DNA of 7,528 nt, taken from assembly GCA_946885425.1 (NCBI GenBank), contig CAMPGJ010000052.1, positions 1 to 7,528 on the forward strand. The letters are read 5' to 3'. Shown piece after piece: positions 1 to 5,792 of the stretch; the stretch's first letter is position 1, and each line of letters begins with the position of its first letter. Origin of the DNA: an uncultured bacterium. GTDB taxonomy: Bacteria; Patescibacteria; Microgenomatia; Levybacterales; UBA12049. Under the pieces are notes generated by a model that saw nothing but the letters and a program-made list of their open reading frames with translations, ran no database searches and was not told where the DNA came from. The position numbers were made by a program, and so were the translations under genes.

Positions 1-2343
1 CCAGTTCTTTTGAACCGTGCTCCTACCTTGCACAAACTCGGTATTCAAGCATTCTACCCTGTTCTTATCGAAGGAGCAGCAATTCAGCTTCATCCTTGTG
101 TATGTGCAGGTTACAACGCTGATTTTGACGGAGACCAAATGGCTGTTCATATTCCACTTTCACAAAAAGCACAGGAAGAAGCAATCAAGCTTATGATGCC
201 AAACCATAATCTTTTGAAGCCCGCGAATGGTGATCCTATTACCCTTCCAAACAAAGAAATGGCGCTTGGTACATACTACCTGACTTCCATGAACGAGGAC
301 CTCCGAAGATCTGAAGAAGATCAGCCATACTTTGCTGACGCAACTTCTGCGCTCATGGCATTTGACTTGGGTAAAGTTGGACTGCGTGAGCCAATCAAGG
401 TAAGAATTAAGCAGCATGAAAATGCGCAGCCAGAGGTTATTGAAACAACCATTGGTAGAATCAGATTAAATGAATTGCTTCCACAAGATTATGGCTACAT
501 CAATAATGCAGTAAATGCAGGAGCAATTAAGAGTTTGATTACTCGTTGTATGAAGATATACTCTTCAGATACCGTTGCTGAACTTATTGATAAGATTAAG
601 AGTCTTGGTTTCTATGGAGCAACAGTTTCGGGTATCAGTGTTTCCGTTTTTGATAATGAAATTCATCCTGAAAAGGACAAGATGATTGTAGTGTCAGAGG
701 AAAAGGTTGCCAAGATCGATGAAGAATACCAGGATGGTCTGATAACTCTTTCTGAAAAGAAGCGATTGTCCAACGATGTGTGGCTGAAGACAACTAATGC
801 TATTGCAGATCTTACATGGAAATTGCTTAAGCCATCCAACCCTATCAAAATCAGTATCGATTCAGGAGGATCACGTGCGGGTCTCGAACAGTTGAAGCAG
901 CTTTCCGCTATCCGTGGTCTTATCGTTGACCCGATGGGTAAGATCGTTGAGCTTCCAGTTAAGTCTAACTTCCGTGAAGGTCTCTCAATCTTTGAATACG
1001 TTGCATCAGCTAGAGGATCACGTAAGGGTCTTACTGATTCGGCTCTGAAGACAGCTAACGCAGGATACTTAACCCGCCGTTTGGTTGATGTGGCTCATGA
1101 AGTTATCATCAGAGAAGAAGATTGTGGTACAGAAGAGGGTATCACTATTGTACAAGGAGAAAAAGACAGAACAGCATCCCTTTCAGATCGCGCTTTGGGT
1201 CGAGTTCTTGGGGCAAATGCCATTTCTAAGACAACAAAGAAGGTGGTTTTGAAGGCAGGGGATGAAGTAGATGAGATAGCTGCAAAACTCCTTGATGAGC
1301 ATGAAGTTGAAGAAATAGTTGTCCGTTCAGCATTAACATGTAAGTTAGCTACTGGGCTCTGTGCATCATGTTATGGATGGGATTTCTCAACAAAGAAGCG
1401 TATCGGTCTTGGCGTCCCTGTAGGTGTTATGGCTGCACAAAGTATTGGAGAACCTGGTACACAGCTTACTATGCGTGTTAGACACTTTGGTGGAGTTGTT
1501 ATGTCTGACGTGACCCAAGGTCTACCTCGTGTGGAAGAACTGTTTGAAATGAGAACACCAAAGAATTTGGCAGCAATCTCTGACATAAATGGTAAAGTAA
1601 AAATTGAGTCAACAAATGAAGGTCACAGAATTCATATCAAGAATACAAAGATCAAACCTATTGAATCACAAGAATATTTCGTTCCTCTGTCAGCATCACT
1701 TACCGTTGCTGATGGTGATGAAATCAAAGCTGGAACACAGCTTGCAGAAGGTGACCTTGATCCAAAAGAAGTATTGAAGATTGGTGGACTTCTTATGGTT
1801 CAGCGTTATTTGATTACAGAAGTACAAAGAGTGTATGAGTCACAAGGTATTGGTATTAACGATAAGCATTTTGAAGTTATTATCAGAAAGATGTCTGACA
1901 AGGTTATTGCAGAAAGTGTCGGAGATACATCACTTATTCCAGGTGACTTTATTACAAAAGCACGATTTGAAGAGCTCAATGCAGAGGTTCTATCTGAAGG
2001 CGGAGAACCAGCAACAGGCCGTCAGGTACTTCTAGGTATCACTAAGTCTGCTCTGTTCTCAGATTCATGGCTTTCAGCTTCATCCTTCCAGGAAACAACT
2101 AAAGTATTGACTGAAGCAGCACTTGAAGGACGTGAAGATAAGCTTCTCGGTCTTAAGGAAAATGTTATCATTGGACGTCTTATTCCTGTTGCTGGAATGA
2201 ATGGAGAATTTGAAGAAGAGGAAGTAGAAGGCGGCTCAGAGGGTGGTTCAGAAGAAGAAGCACCAGTTGAGGTAAAATCGGAATCTGAAGAAGTACCAGC
2301 CACAGACGAAACAGAACAGCCTGCAGAAGTAGCAGCAGCTTAA
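1..2343 (+). CDS. rpoC: DNA-directed RNA polymerase subunit beta' (C-terminal two thirds, 5' partial)
   Basis: This is the catalytic beta' subunit of RNA polymerase. The reading frame is open from base 1, so the true start lies upstream; 780 residues are visible and end in TAA. The Mg-binding motif NADFDGD is at visible residues 39-45, with the three aspartates at 41, 43 and 45. The second zinc site has its four cysteines at 375, 447, 454 and 457, with the spacing close to E. coli C814/C888/C895/C898. The bridge helix/trigger loop region starts with [15 protein letters not shown] near residue 478 and keeps the trigger-loop histidine at 495. It runs straight on to [12 protein letters not shown], so the large trigger-loop insertion of proteobacterial beta' is absent. 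The last 45 residues (736-780) are a low-complexity, Glu-rich acidic tail after the conserved core. The next gene is rpsL, the usual order in the rpoBC-str region. The identification is very secure. Confidence 0.98.
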   Translation, partial: PVLLNRAPTLHKLGIQAFYPVLIEGAAIQLHPCVCAGYNADFDGDQMAVHIPLSQKAQEEAIKLMMPNHNLLKPANGDPITLPNKEMALGTYYLTSMNEDLRRSEEDQPYFADATSALMAFDLGKVGLREPIKVRIKQHENAQPEVIETTIGRIRLNELLPQDYGYINNAVNAGAIKSLITRCMKIYSSDTVAELIDKIKSLGFYGATVSGISVSVFDNEIHPEKDKMIVVSEEKVAKIDEEYQDGLITLSEKKRLSNDVWLKTTNAIADLTWKLLKPSNPIKISIDSGGSRAGLEQLKQLSAIRGLIVDPMGKIVELPVKSNFREGLSIFEYVASARGSRKGLTDSALKTANAGYLTRRLVDVAHEVIIREEDCGTEEGITIVQGEKDRTASLSDRALGRVLGANAISKTTKKVVLKAGDEVDEIAAKLLDEHEVEEIVVRSALTCKLATGLCASCYGWDFSTKKRIGLGVPVGVMAAQSIGEPGTQLTMRVRHFGGVVMSDVTQGLPRVEELFEMRTPKNLAAISDINGKVKIESTNEGHRIHIKNTKIKPIESQEYFVPLSASLTVADGDEIKAGTQLAEGDLDPKEVLKIGGLLMVQRYLITEVQRVYESQGIGINDKHFEVIIRKMSDKVIAESVGDTSLIPGDFITKARFEELNAEVLSEGGEPATGRQVLLGITKSALFSDSWLSASSFQETTKVLTEAALEGREDKLLGLKENVIIGRLIPVAGMNGEFEEEEVEGGSEGGSEEEAPVEVKSESEEVPATDETEQPAEVAAA

Positions 2344-2344
2344 T

Positions 2345-2369
2345 ATTTTCCATTTTCCAGGTTCCATTT
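2345..2369 (+). repeat. 25-bp dispersed direct repeat, copy 1 (after rpoC)
   Basis: Starting 1 nt after the rpoC stop are two 7-bp units (ATTTTCC) followed by AGGTTCCATTT. The same 25 bases recur exactly at 3450-3474 after rpsG. The first 10 bases also pair perfectly with 2420-2429 (AATGGAAAAT), and 2363-2369 pairs with 2405-2411. The gap between rpoC and rpsL can therefore fold into an AT-rich imperfect stem. It has no GC-rich stem plus T-tract, so I do not call it a terminator. Confidence 0.85.
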
Positions 2370-2431
2370 TCCATTTTGTAATTGAAAATAGACAAATCGA
2401 AAATAAATGGACAATGGCCAATGGAAAATTA

Positions 2432-2440
2432 TGATATAAT
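2432..2440 (+). promoter_or_regulatory. Extended -10 promoter of rpsL
   Basis: TGATATAAT is a perfect extended -10 element: TG, one base, then consensus TATAAT at 2435-2440. I see no convincing -35 hexamer at 16-18 bp; the extended -10 could compensate. Transcription would be expected to start near 2446-2448, only 2-4 nt before the rpsL ATG at 2450. No Shine-Dalgarno sequence lies between, so the mRNA would be leaderless or nearly so. Confidence 0.7.
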
Positions 2441-2449
2441 ACGAAAACT

Positions 2450-2866
2450 ATGCCGACATTATCACAATTAGCTAAAAAAGGAAGATCAAAAAGAGTTAAA
2501 AAGACGCGTTCAACAGCGTTGAAGAAACTTTTTAACGCAAAGGATAGACAGTATACAGCTGTTGATTCTCCACAGAAGCGTGGAGTTGTCACTTTGGTGA
2601 AGACAATGACTCCTAAGAAGCCAAATTCGGCTCTTCGAAAAGTAGCCCGTGTAAAGCTTTCTAATAAAATGGAAGTCACAGCATATATTCAGGGTGTGGG
2701 TCATTCTTTGTCTGAGCACGGTATCGTTCTTGTAAAGGGTGGACGTGTTCGTGATTTGCCGGGTGTAAAATATCACTTGGTTCGTGGAAAATTCGATCTT
2801 TTAGGTGTTGAAGGTAGGAAGTCATCCAGAAGTATTTACGGAACAAAAATGCAAAAAGCAAAGTAA
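2450..2866 (+). CDS. rpsL: 30S ribosomal protein S12
   Basis: S12 sits in the decoding centre of the small ribosomal subunit and contributes to accuracy. The 138 residues match the length of the longer, Firmicutes-type S12, with an extra loop (about residues 22-40) before SPQKRG. The signature [15 protein letters not shown] is at 54-68. K56 is the counterpart of the classic streptomycin-contact lysine (K42/K43 in E. coli/Mycobacterium). The second classic lysine (K87/K88), in the loop GGRVxDLPG, is arginine here (R101); the two positions are 45 residues apart, exactly as in those species, so the alignment is unambiguous. The aspartate that is methylthiolated in E. coli is kept (D102). The ATG start gives the standard MPT N-terminus. 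No Shine-Dalgarno site precedes it, but a strong extended -10 box lies 9 nt upstream. rpsG follows after 74 nt. Confidence 0.98.
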   Translation: MPTLSQLAKKGRSKRVKKTRSTALKKLFNAKDRQYTAVDSPQKRGVVTLVKTMTPKKPNSALRKVARVKLSNKMEVTAYIQGVGHSLSEHGIVLVKGGRVRDLPGVKYHLVRGKFDLLGVEGRKSSRSIYGTKMQKAK

Positions 2867-2867
2867 A

Positions 2868-2931
2868 TTGAGAAATGAGAATGGAGAATTGAGGAATAAA
2901 AAACTCTCAACTCTCAAATCTCAACTCTCAA
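2868..2931 (+). repeat. Purine/pyrimidine inverted repeat between rpsL and rpsG
   Basis: A GA-rich arm (2868-2893) faces a CT-rich arm (2906-2931) across an A-rich loop. Of 26 positions, 21 pair. The right arm is itself built from repeated CTCAA/CTCT units, including a repeated ATCTCAACTCTCAA-like block. In RNA this would be a long imperfect hairpin ending 9 nt before the rpsG start. No T-tract follows, so it does not look like a simple terminator. The GGAG and GAGG motifs in its left arm are about 45-55 nt from the rpsG ATG, too far for ordinary Shine-Dalgarno pairing unless folding brings them close. Confidence 0.75.
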
Positions 2932-2940
2932 CTCGAATAT

Positions 2941-3417
2941 ATGGCTAGACATGCAAAAGTAATAAAAAGAAAAATAGAACCAGACACAATTTATAATCAT
3001 GTAATGGTCACCAAACTGATCAATTACATTATGCGTGATGGCAAAAAGACTGTAGCACAGGCGCAGGTATATGGTGCATTCAAAATTTTAGCTGAGAAAG
3101 GTGAAGAGCCAGTAAAAGCGTTTGAGAAAGCATTGCAGAATGTTGGACCTAAAGTTGAAGTAAAAGCAAAACGTGTTGGAGGAGCAAATTATCAGGTGCC
3201 TGTTGAAGTTAAACATGAGCGTCGCATGGCTCTCGCACTCCGCTGGATTATCGATGCAGCGAGAAAGAGACCAAGTAAAGAATTTCACACATTTGCAGAG
3301 AAGTTGGCTACCGAACTTACTGCTGCAATGAATAATGAAGGCGAAGCAGTCAAAAAGAGAGACATTGCTCTGCGTCAGGCAGAAGCCAACAAAGCCTTCT
3401 CCAGTTTCAGGTGGTAA
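2941..3417 (+). CDS. rpsG: 30S ribosomal protein S7
   Basis: S7 is a primary binding protein that nucleates assembly of the 3' domain of 16S rRNA and lines the exit-site region of the 30S subunit. The 158 residues are the normal family length. Conserved blocks are visible in order: the basic N-terminus, NYIMRDGKK near residue 28, VGGANYQVPVEV near 79, ERRMALALRWIIDAARKR near 93, and the C-terminal AFSSFRW, equivalent to the usual AFAHYRW ending. The ATG at 2941 gives the standard MAR start. No Shine-Dalgarno motif is present in the 15 nt before it; instead the CT-rich arm of a long inverted repeat ends there. It is probably cotranscribed with rpsL, and a hairpin terminator candidate starts 2 nt after the stop. 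fusA and tuf, which commonly follow rpsG, do not follow here. Confidence 0.98.
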   Translation: MARHAKVIKRKIEPDTIYNHVMVTKLINYIMRDGKKTVAQAQVYGAFKILAEKGEEPVKAFEKALQNVGPKVEVKAKRVGGANYQVPVEVKHERRMALALRWIIDAARKRPSKEFHTFAEKLATELTAAMNNEGEAVKKRDIALRQAEANKAFSSFRW

Positions 3418-3418
3418 A

Positions 3419-3449
3419 CCTGTATTCCCTCGGGAATTCAGGATTTTCC
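3419..3449 (+). terminator. Probable intrinsic terminator after rpsG
   Basis: Two bases after the rpsG stop, 3419-3428 pairs with 3433-3442 as a 10-position stem with one T-T mismatch and a CTCG tetraloop. It is followed by ATTTTCC and further T-rich repeats. The position directly after the last gene of the cluster fits a transcription terminator. The T-tract is short (four Ts) and interrupted by CC, so efficiency is uncertain. Confidence 0.6.
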
Positions 3450-3474
3450 ATTTTCCATTTTCCAGGTTCCATTT
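3450..3474 (+). repeat. 25-bp dispersed direct repeat, copy 2 (after rpsG)
   Basis: This is an exact 25-base copy of 2345-2369, with one more ATTTTCC unit in front (3443-3449). It lies just 3' of the rpsG hairpin, as the first copy lies just 3' of rpoC. Two identical copies about 1.1 kb apart, both just after a stop codon, point to a dispersed intergenic repeat family rather than chance. Confidence 0.85.
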
Positions 3475-3494
3475 AACTTCGATTTGACCCACAT

Positions 3495-3523
3495 TTGCAT
3501 GACCCATAAGAAAATGATATACT
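3495..3523 (+). promoter_or_regulatory. Promoter of the 3539 gene
   Basis: TTGCAT (3495-3500) lies 17 bp before TATACT (3518-3523), which also carries the extended TG at 3515-3516. The -35 match is only moderate (3 of 6), but the spacing is ideal and the -10 is good. The expected transcription start near 3530 would leave a leader of about 8-9 nt before the ATG at 3539. Confidence 0.6.
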
Positions 3524-3538
3524 TTGAGGTACAAATTT

Positions 3539-4117
3539 ATGACTGAACGACCAAATTTTCATAAAGAGTATATGAAGGATATCCCCTCAGGTACCTCTTT
3601 GGATAAAGCTATTGAAAAGGTTTCTACACTGCCAAAGTTTAAATCTCTAATTGGCTATTTACAGGAGGAAGTAAAAATTGAATCTTTGTTAGAAGATAGA
3701 GTTTCTCAGGCGAGATTGGATGTTTTGCTGAGTGTATATGGTGAGCGATCAGAAAGAGGGAAAAATTCACCTATGGTGGTTTTGAAAGAAGAGAGAGAAG
3801 AAGGTGGTTTGGGCGCGACTGTTTCATTGGAGCATCATAGATTTCAGTTGAACGACAATGAATATCTCTATTATTTCAGTGTGGGACAGCCCAAAGATGC
3901 TTCCAAGTTTTTGCGGGATCAGGATGTTGTTCCGGTGGAAGAGTTCGCAGACTGGAGACTAGTTGTAGAAGACGATTTTAAAAAGCCTATTAATCGTGTC
4001 CCGCTGGATGGTGGAATTGCTCAGCTATACAATTATCACTCATGTGAGTGGGAAGAAAATGGTCAGGGAACACACACAGGAAGAGGGACATGGAATAAAC
4101 GTATGTCTAGGAGTTAA
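3539..4117 (+). CDS. Hypothetical protein, 192 aa, soluble
   Basis: I do not recognise this protein. It has 192 residues, no signal peptide and no membrane segment, so it is probably cytoplasmic. It is highly charged, with an acidic/basic stretch around residues 68-90 (ERSERGK and KEEREEGG). The C-terminal third contains tryptophans (W139, W171, W185) and one cysteine (C169), ending in a glycine-rich, basic tail (GRGTWNKRMSRS). I chose ATG 3539 because an in-frame TTG at 3524 directly abuts the predicted -10 box (3518-3523) and so would lie upstream of the expected transcript start. GAGGT at 3526-3530 is a possible ribosome site 8 nt before the ATG, though it may fall at or before the mRNA 5' end. 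It has its own promoter and follows the rpsG terminator, so it is probably not part of the ribosomal operon. Its 3' end converges with the next - gene. Confidence 0.75.
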   Translation: MTERPNFHKEYMKDIPSGTSLDKAIEKVSTLPKFKSLIGYLQEEVKIESLLEDRVSQARLDVLLSVYGERSERGKNSPMVVLKEEREEGGLGATVSLEHHRFQLNDNEYLYYFSVGQPKDASKFLRDQDVVPVEEFADWRLVVEDDFKKPINRVPLDGGIAQLYNYHSCEWEENGQGTHTGRGTWNKRMSRS

Positions 4118-4123
4118 ACCTAG
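4107..4123. repeat. Small palindrome spanning two convergent stop codons
   Basis: CTAGG (4107-4111) and CCTAG (4119-4123) are inverted around a 7-nt loop that contains the + gene's TAA. The - gene's TAG lies in the right arm. Only five pairs form and there is no T-tract. It might mark a weak bidirectional end, but it could be chance. Confidence 0.3.
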
Positions 4124-4728
4124 GGGTGGACGCGTAGTACTCTCTTTTTGTCTGCCTCAGCAATTTTGTAGATAATATTTTCTTTAGTATCACTTAATAA
4201 GTAATTGATTATATCTAATTTTGCTTCTTTTTCGGCTATTTGCATAGCTAACTTTATTTTTTTATCTTCAGGGTGCTTCTGGGTGCTTTGTATGTTGTTC
4301 CAATTTTTTCTTTTTGTGTACATGAGTTCAGTACCGCTTATTGCTCCCATTGTAAATAATTCTGTATATAAGTTGGCAACGTTGTTTCTGATGCCGCCCA
4401 AAGCATATCTGATTTCTTCTGATGGTCGGTGAAATTGGTGTGCTGCCTCAGGGTGATTAACCATATCTTCTAAAACTTTTTCCATAGTATATTGTTTATT
4501 TATCTTTATCCGAGTTGTAAATCTTGAGGGAAGAGTATCAATCCATTCAGGAGTTATCCCCAACGATCTTGCAATTTTTTTAAAACCATCGACTTTTGGT
4601 TCTAAGATGGTACGCTCTTCTTGTAGGTTAAAAAGATCTTCGTTTTTTTTTGTTTTTTCAGTAGCTGTACGGGGCGTTTCACCTTCTGCTAAACGTGGTT
4701 GTGGAAATATTTCTGGGCTAATTGCCAT
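4120..4728 (-). CDS. Hypothetical protein, 202 aa, helical and charged
   Basis: I do not recognise this protein. It has 202 residues, no signal peptide and no hydrophobic membrane segment. The first 45 or so residues look disordered and polar, followed by a segment around 46-68 (GFKKIARSLGITPEWIDTLP) that could form short helices. Residues 155-198 are rich in Lys, Glu and Ala with a helical, possibly coiled-coil pattern. The ATG at 4728 has no Shine-Dalgarno site and no clear promoter. It lies 44 nt downstream of the cyclophilin stop on the same strand, so cotranscription with it is the simplest reading. A run of nine A residues (plus-strand 4643-4651) falls in codons 26-29. The gene ends in TAG, the only TAG stop among the complete genes here. 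Reality as a gene is supported by length and by filling the gap neatly between two other genes. Confidence 0.7.
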   Translation of the reverse strand: MAISPEIFPQPRLAEGETPRTATEKTKKNEDLFNLQEERTILEPKVDGFKKIARSLGITPEWIDTLPSRFTTRIKINKQYTMEKVLEDMVNHPEAAHQFHRPSEEIRYALGGIRNNVANLYTELFTMGAISGTELMYTKRKNWNNIQSTQKHPEDKKIKLAMQIAEKEAKLDIINYLLSDTKENIIYKIAEADKKRVLRVHP

Positions 4729-4734
4729 ATGTTT

Positions 4735-4769
4735 AGTCGATAAACAAAATAACTCTTCTGTTATCGACT
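4735..4769. repeat. 9-bp perfect inverted repeat between cyclophilin and hypothetical gene
   Basis: AGTCGATAA (4735-4743) and TTATCGACT (4761-4769) are perfect inverted copies with 17 nt between. On the - strand it starts 3 nt after the cyclophilin stop and ends 6 nt before the next gene's ATG, nearly filling their 44-nt spacer. No T-tract follows, so an mRNA hairpin or protein-binding operator is more plausible than a classical terminator. Confidence 0.65.
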
Positions 4770-4772
4770 TAC

Positions 4773-5435
4773 TTATTTCTCAACAGTAATACCTAAAATC
4801 TTATCACCTATTTGTATTTTGCCTACTACTTCCATGCCAGATGTTACTATACCGAAGTTTGTGTACTGGCTATTGAGATGGGAGGCTTCGCCTTTGGTTA
4901 TGAAGAATTGAGCGTCATTAGAAATGCGTGGATCAGAGCCGCGCGCAATTCCAAGTGATCCATTAACAAATGGTAGTTGGTTGGCTTCAGTCAGCATTTG
5001 TCCACCACCTGTGCCATTGCCCAGAGGATCACCACCCTGGATTACCCAATCTTCCACTCTATGGAAGAGGAGGTTTTTGTAGAATCCACTTTGGCTTTTG
5101 TTGATAAAGTTTTTAACAGTATTTGGCGCATCTTTACCAAAGAGTGTAACTGTAATATTTCCCTTGGAAGTCTTAATTGTCGCTGAATATGATGCCTGCA
5201 CGCCCTCTTCTACACCATACACTTCCTTGTTAGCTCCTGTTTGTCCCGAACTCTGCGGAGCGGAGCCTTGCGCCTGGGATGGCTGGATAGCACGGAAAGT
5301 ATCTGCATCAGGTGGGAGTGTAGGAAATCCATCTGAGGAGATGAGTGCCTTAGAAGACTTGCCTTGGGTCACGTAGAAAATAGCACCGAAAACAAGAGCG
5401 AGGATGATAGTTAGAATAGCATAAAACTTTGCCAT
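4773..5435 (-). CDS. Membrane-anchored cyclophilin-type peptidyl-prolyl cis-trans isomerase
   Basis: Cyclophilins catalyse cis-trans isomerisation of X-Pro bonds and assist folding. The 220 residues comprise an N-terminal hydrophobic segment (about 4-22), a Ser/Gln/Pro/Gly-rich linker (about 25-75) and a cyclophilin domain (about 82-220). The segment has no lipobox cysteine or clear signal peptidase site, so it is probably an uncleaved anchor with the enzyme outside the membrane. Family residues are visible: FHRV at 124-127 with catalytic R126, QGGDPxGNGTGG at 133-144, AQFFI at 175-179, and QYTNFG at 190-195. The tryptophan that contacts cyclosporin in human CypA (as in WLDGK) is replaced by histidine (H186), as is common in bacteria. 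The ATG at 5435 lacks a Shine-Dalgarno site. Its promoter seems to use a repeat array for the -35 box. It is divergent from lepA and tandem with the 202-aa gene. Confidence 0.95.
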   Translation of the reverse strand: MAKFYAILTIILALVFGAIFYVTQGKSSKALISSDGFPTLPPDADTFRAIQPSQAQGSAPQSSGQTGANKEVYGVEEGVQASYSATIKTSKGNITVTLFGKDAPNTVKNFINKSQSGFYKNLLFHRVEDWVIQGGDPLGNGTGGGQMLTEANQLPFVNGSLGIARGSDPRISNDAQFFITKGEASHLNSQYTNFGIVTSGMEVVGKIQIGDKILGITVEK

Positions 5436-5448
5436 AAAGATGAATCTT

Positions 5449-5478
5449 ATTGTACATCAAGAGTATCAAAAGTATCAA
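5449..5478 (-). promoter_or_regulatory. Promoter of the cyclophilin gene, -35 within repeat array
   Basis: On the - strand, TACAAT (plus 5449-5454) is a good -10 box 13 nt before the ATG. TTGATA (plus 5473-5478), five of six matches to the consensus -35, lies 18 bp upstream and is formed by the 9-bp repeat units. Expected transcription start is near 5442, giving a leader of about 7 nt without a Shine-Dalgarno site. Confidence 0.6.
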
Positions 5479-5500
5479 GGGTATCAAAAGTATCAAAAGC
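5456..5500 (+). repeat. Five tandem 9-bp units (left array)
   Basis: Five perfectly phased units, consensus ATCAARRGT, lie at 5456-5464, 5465-5473, 5474-5482, 5483-5491 and 5492-5500. Variation is confined to unit positions 6-7 (AG, AA, GG) and the last base of the final unit. The outer 36 bases are matched by the inverted array at 5745-5780. Confidence 0.92.
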
Positions 5501-5667
5501 TTTCCCCCTCTCCTTTTAGGGCCGGACGTAAGGAGGCCCTGCTTGACAGGGGTGAACGGGTTATGGTGAGGTCTGGGGTTTTGGAAAAAAGGCACTGGGG
5601 GATTTAAAAGAGGAAGCGAGAGTATCGCGAAATCCATCGGCAATGGAAATAGTCGCGTTTTGCAGAC
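5501..5667. other. Non-coding interior with nested short stems and G-runs
   Basis: No credible gene is here. The left part is pyrimidine-rich (CCCCCTCTCC) and then G-rich. AGGGCC (5518-5523) pairs with GGCCCT (5535-5540), or alternatively CTCCTT (5510-5515) with AAGGAG (5530-5535), and CCCTG/CAGGG forms a small stem at 5537-5551. Four runs of three or more Gs occur between about 5549 and 5600, but with long, uneven loops. The open frame on - across this segment codes mainly for repeat-derived Leu/Ile and Pro-rich sequence, so I treat it as spurious. Confidence 0.5.
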
Positions 5668-5738
5668 TGTAGTGGCGAGATTTATGATGCCTTAATCGAG
5701 TGAGGTTTTGTTAAATCGCGATGAATCGCGCCACTACA
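5668..5738. repeat. REPIN-like pair of inverted GTAG-headed palindromes
   Basis: The left end (5668-5685) and the reverse complement of the right end (5738-5721) match at 16 of 18 positions, beginning TGTAGTGGCG. Read on -, the right copy has GTAG followed by a 6-bp palindrome: CGCGAT (5717-5722) and ATCGCG (5725-5730). A GTAG head plus hairpin is the layout of REP elements handled by RAYT transposases. Two inverted copies with a short spacer form a REPIN. The left copy's second hairpin arm is decayed. No transposase gene is in the window, so mobility in trans is an inference. Confidence 0.6.
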
Positions 5739-5744
5739 TTTAAA

Positions 5745-5780
5745 ACCCTTGATACCCTTGATACCTTTGATACTCTTGAT
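5745..5780 (-). repeat. Four tandem 9-bp units (right array, inverted)
   Basis: Four units at 5745-5753, 5754-5762, 5763-5771 and 5772-5780, plus a partial one after 5780, are the reverse complement of the left-array consensus. Read inward from the outer edges, the two arrays agree at 33 of 36 positions with the units in the same order. This makes them a terminal inverted repeat around a 253-bp interior (5492-5744). Confidence 0.92.
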
Positions 5781-5792
5781 ACCCTTCGTTTT

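Noticed and set aside
2345..2429. Intrinsic terminator after rpoC
   Set aside because: The inverted repeat is almost purely AT and has no stable GC stem followed by a T-tract.
2248..2679. Open frames on - across the rpoC end, the gap and rpsL
   Set aside because: They are antisense shadows of rpoC and rpsL, with Phe/Cys-rich composition from the complementary strand.
3524..3538. TTG start five codons upstream for the 192-aa gene
   Set aside because: The TTG directly abuts the predicted -10 box, so it would lie upstream of the expected transcript start; ATG 3539 is the better start.
5549..5601. G-quadruplex in the intergenic G-rich part
   Set aside because: G-runs are present, but two of the three loops would be about 14 nt or longer and uneven, which makes a stable quadruplex unlikely.
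5350..5643. A 97-codon open frame on - in the cyclophilin-lepA gap
   Set aside because: Its Leu/Ile-rich part is just the translation of the 9-bp repeat array, the rest is Pro/Gly-rich from the G/C-rich segment, and it overlaps the cyclophilin start and promoter.
5456..5780. CRISPR array
   Set aside because: Units are 9 bp, contiguous and without spacers, and the second array is inverted, so this is not CRISPR architecture.
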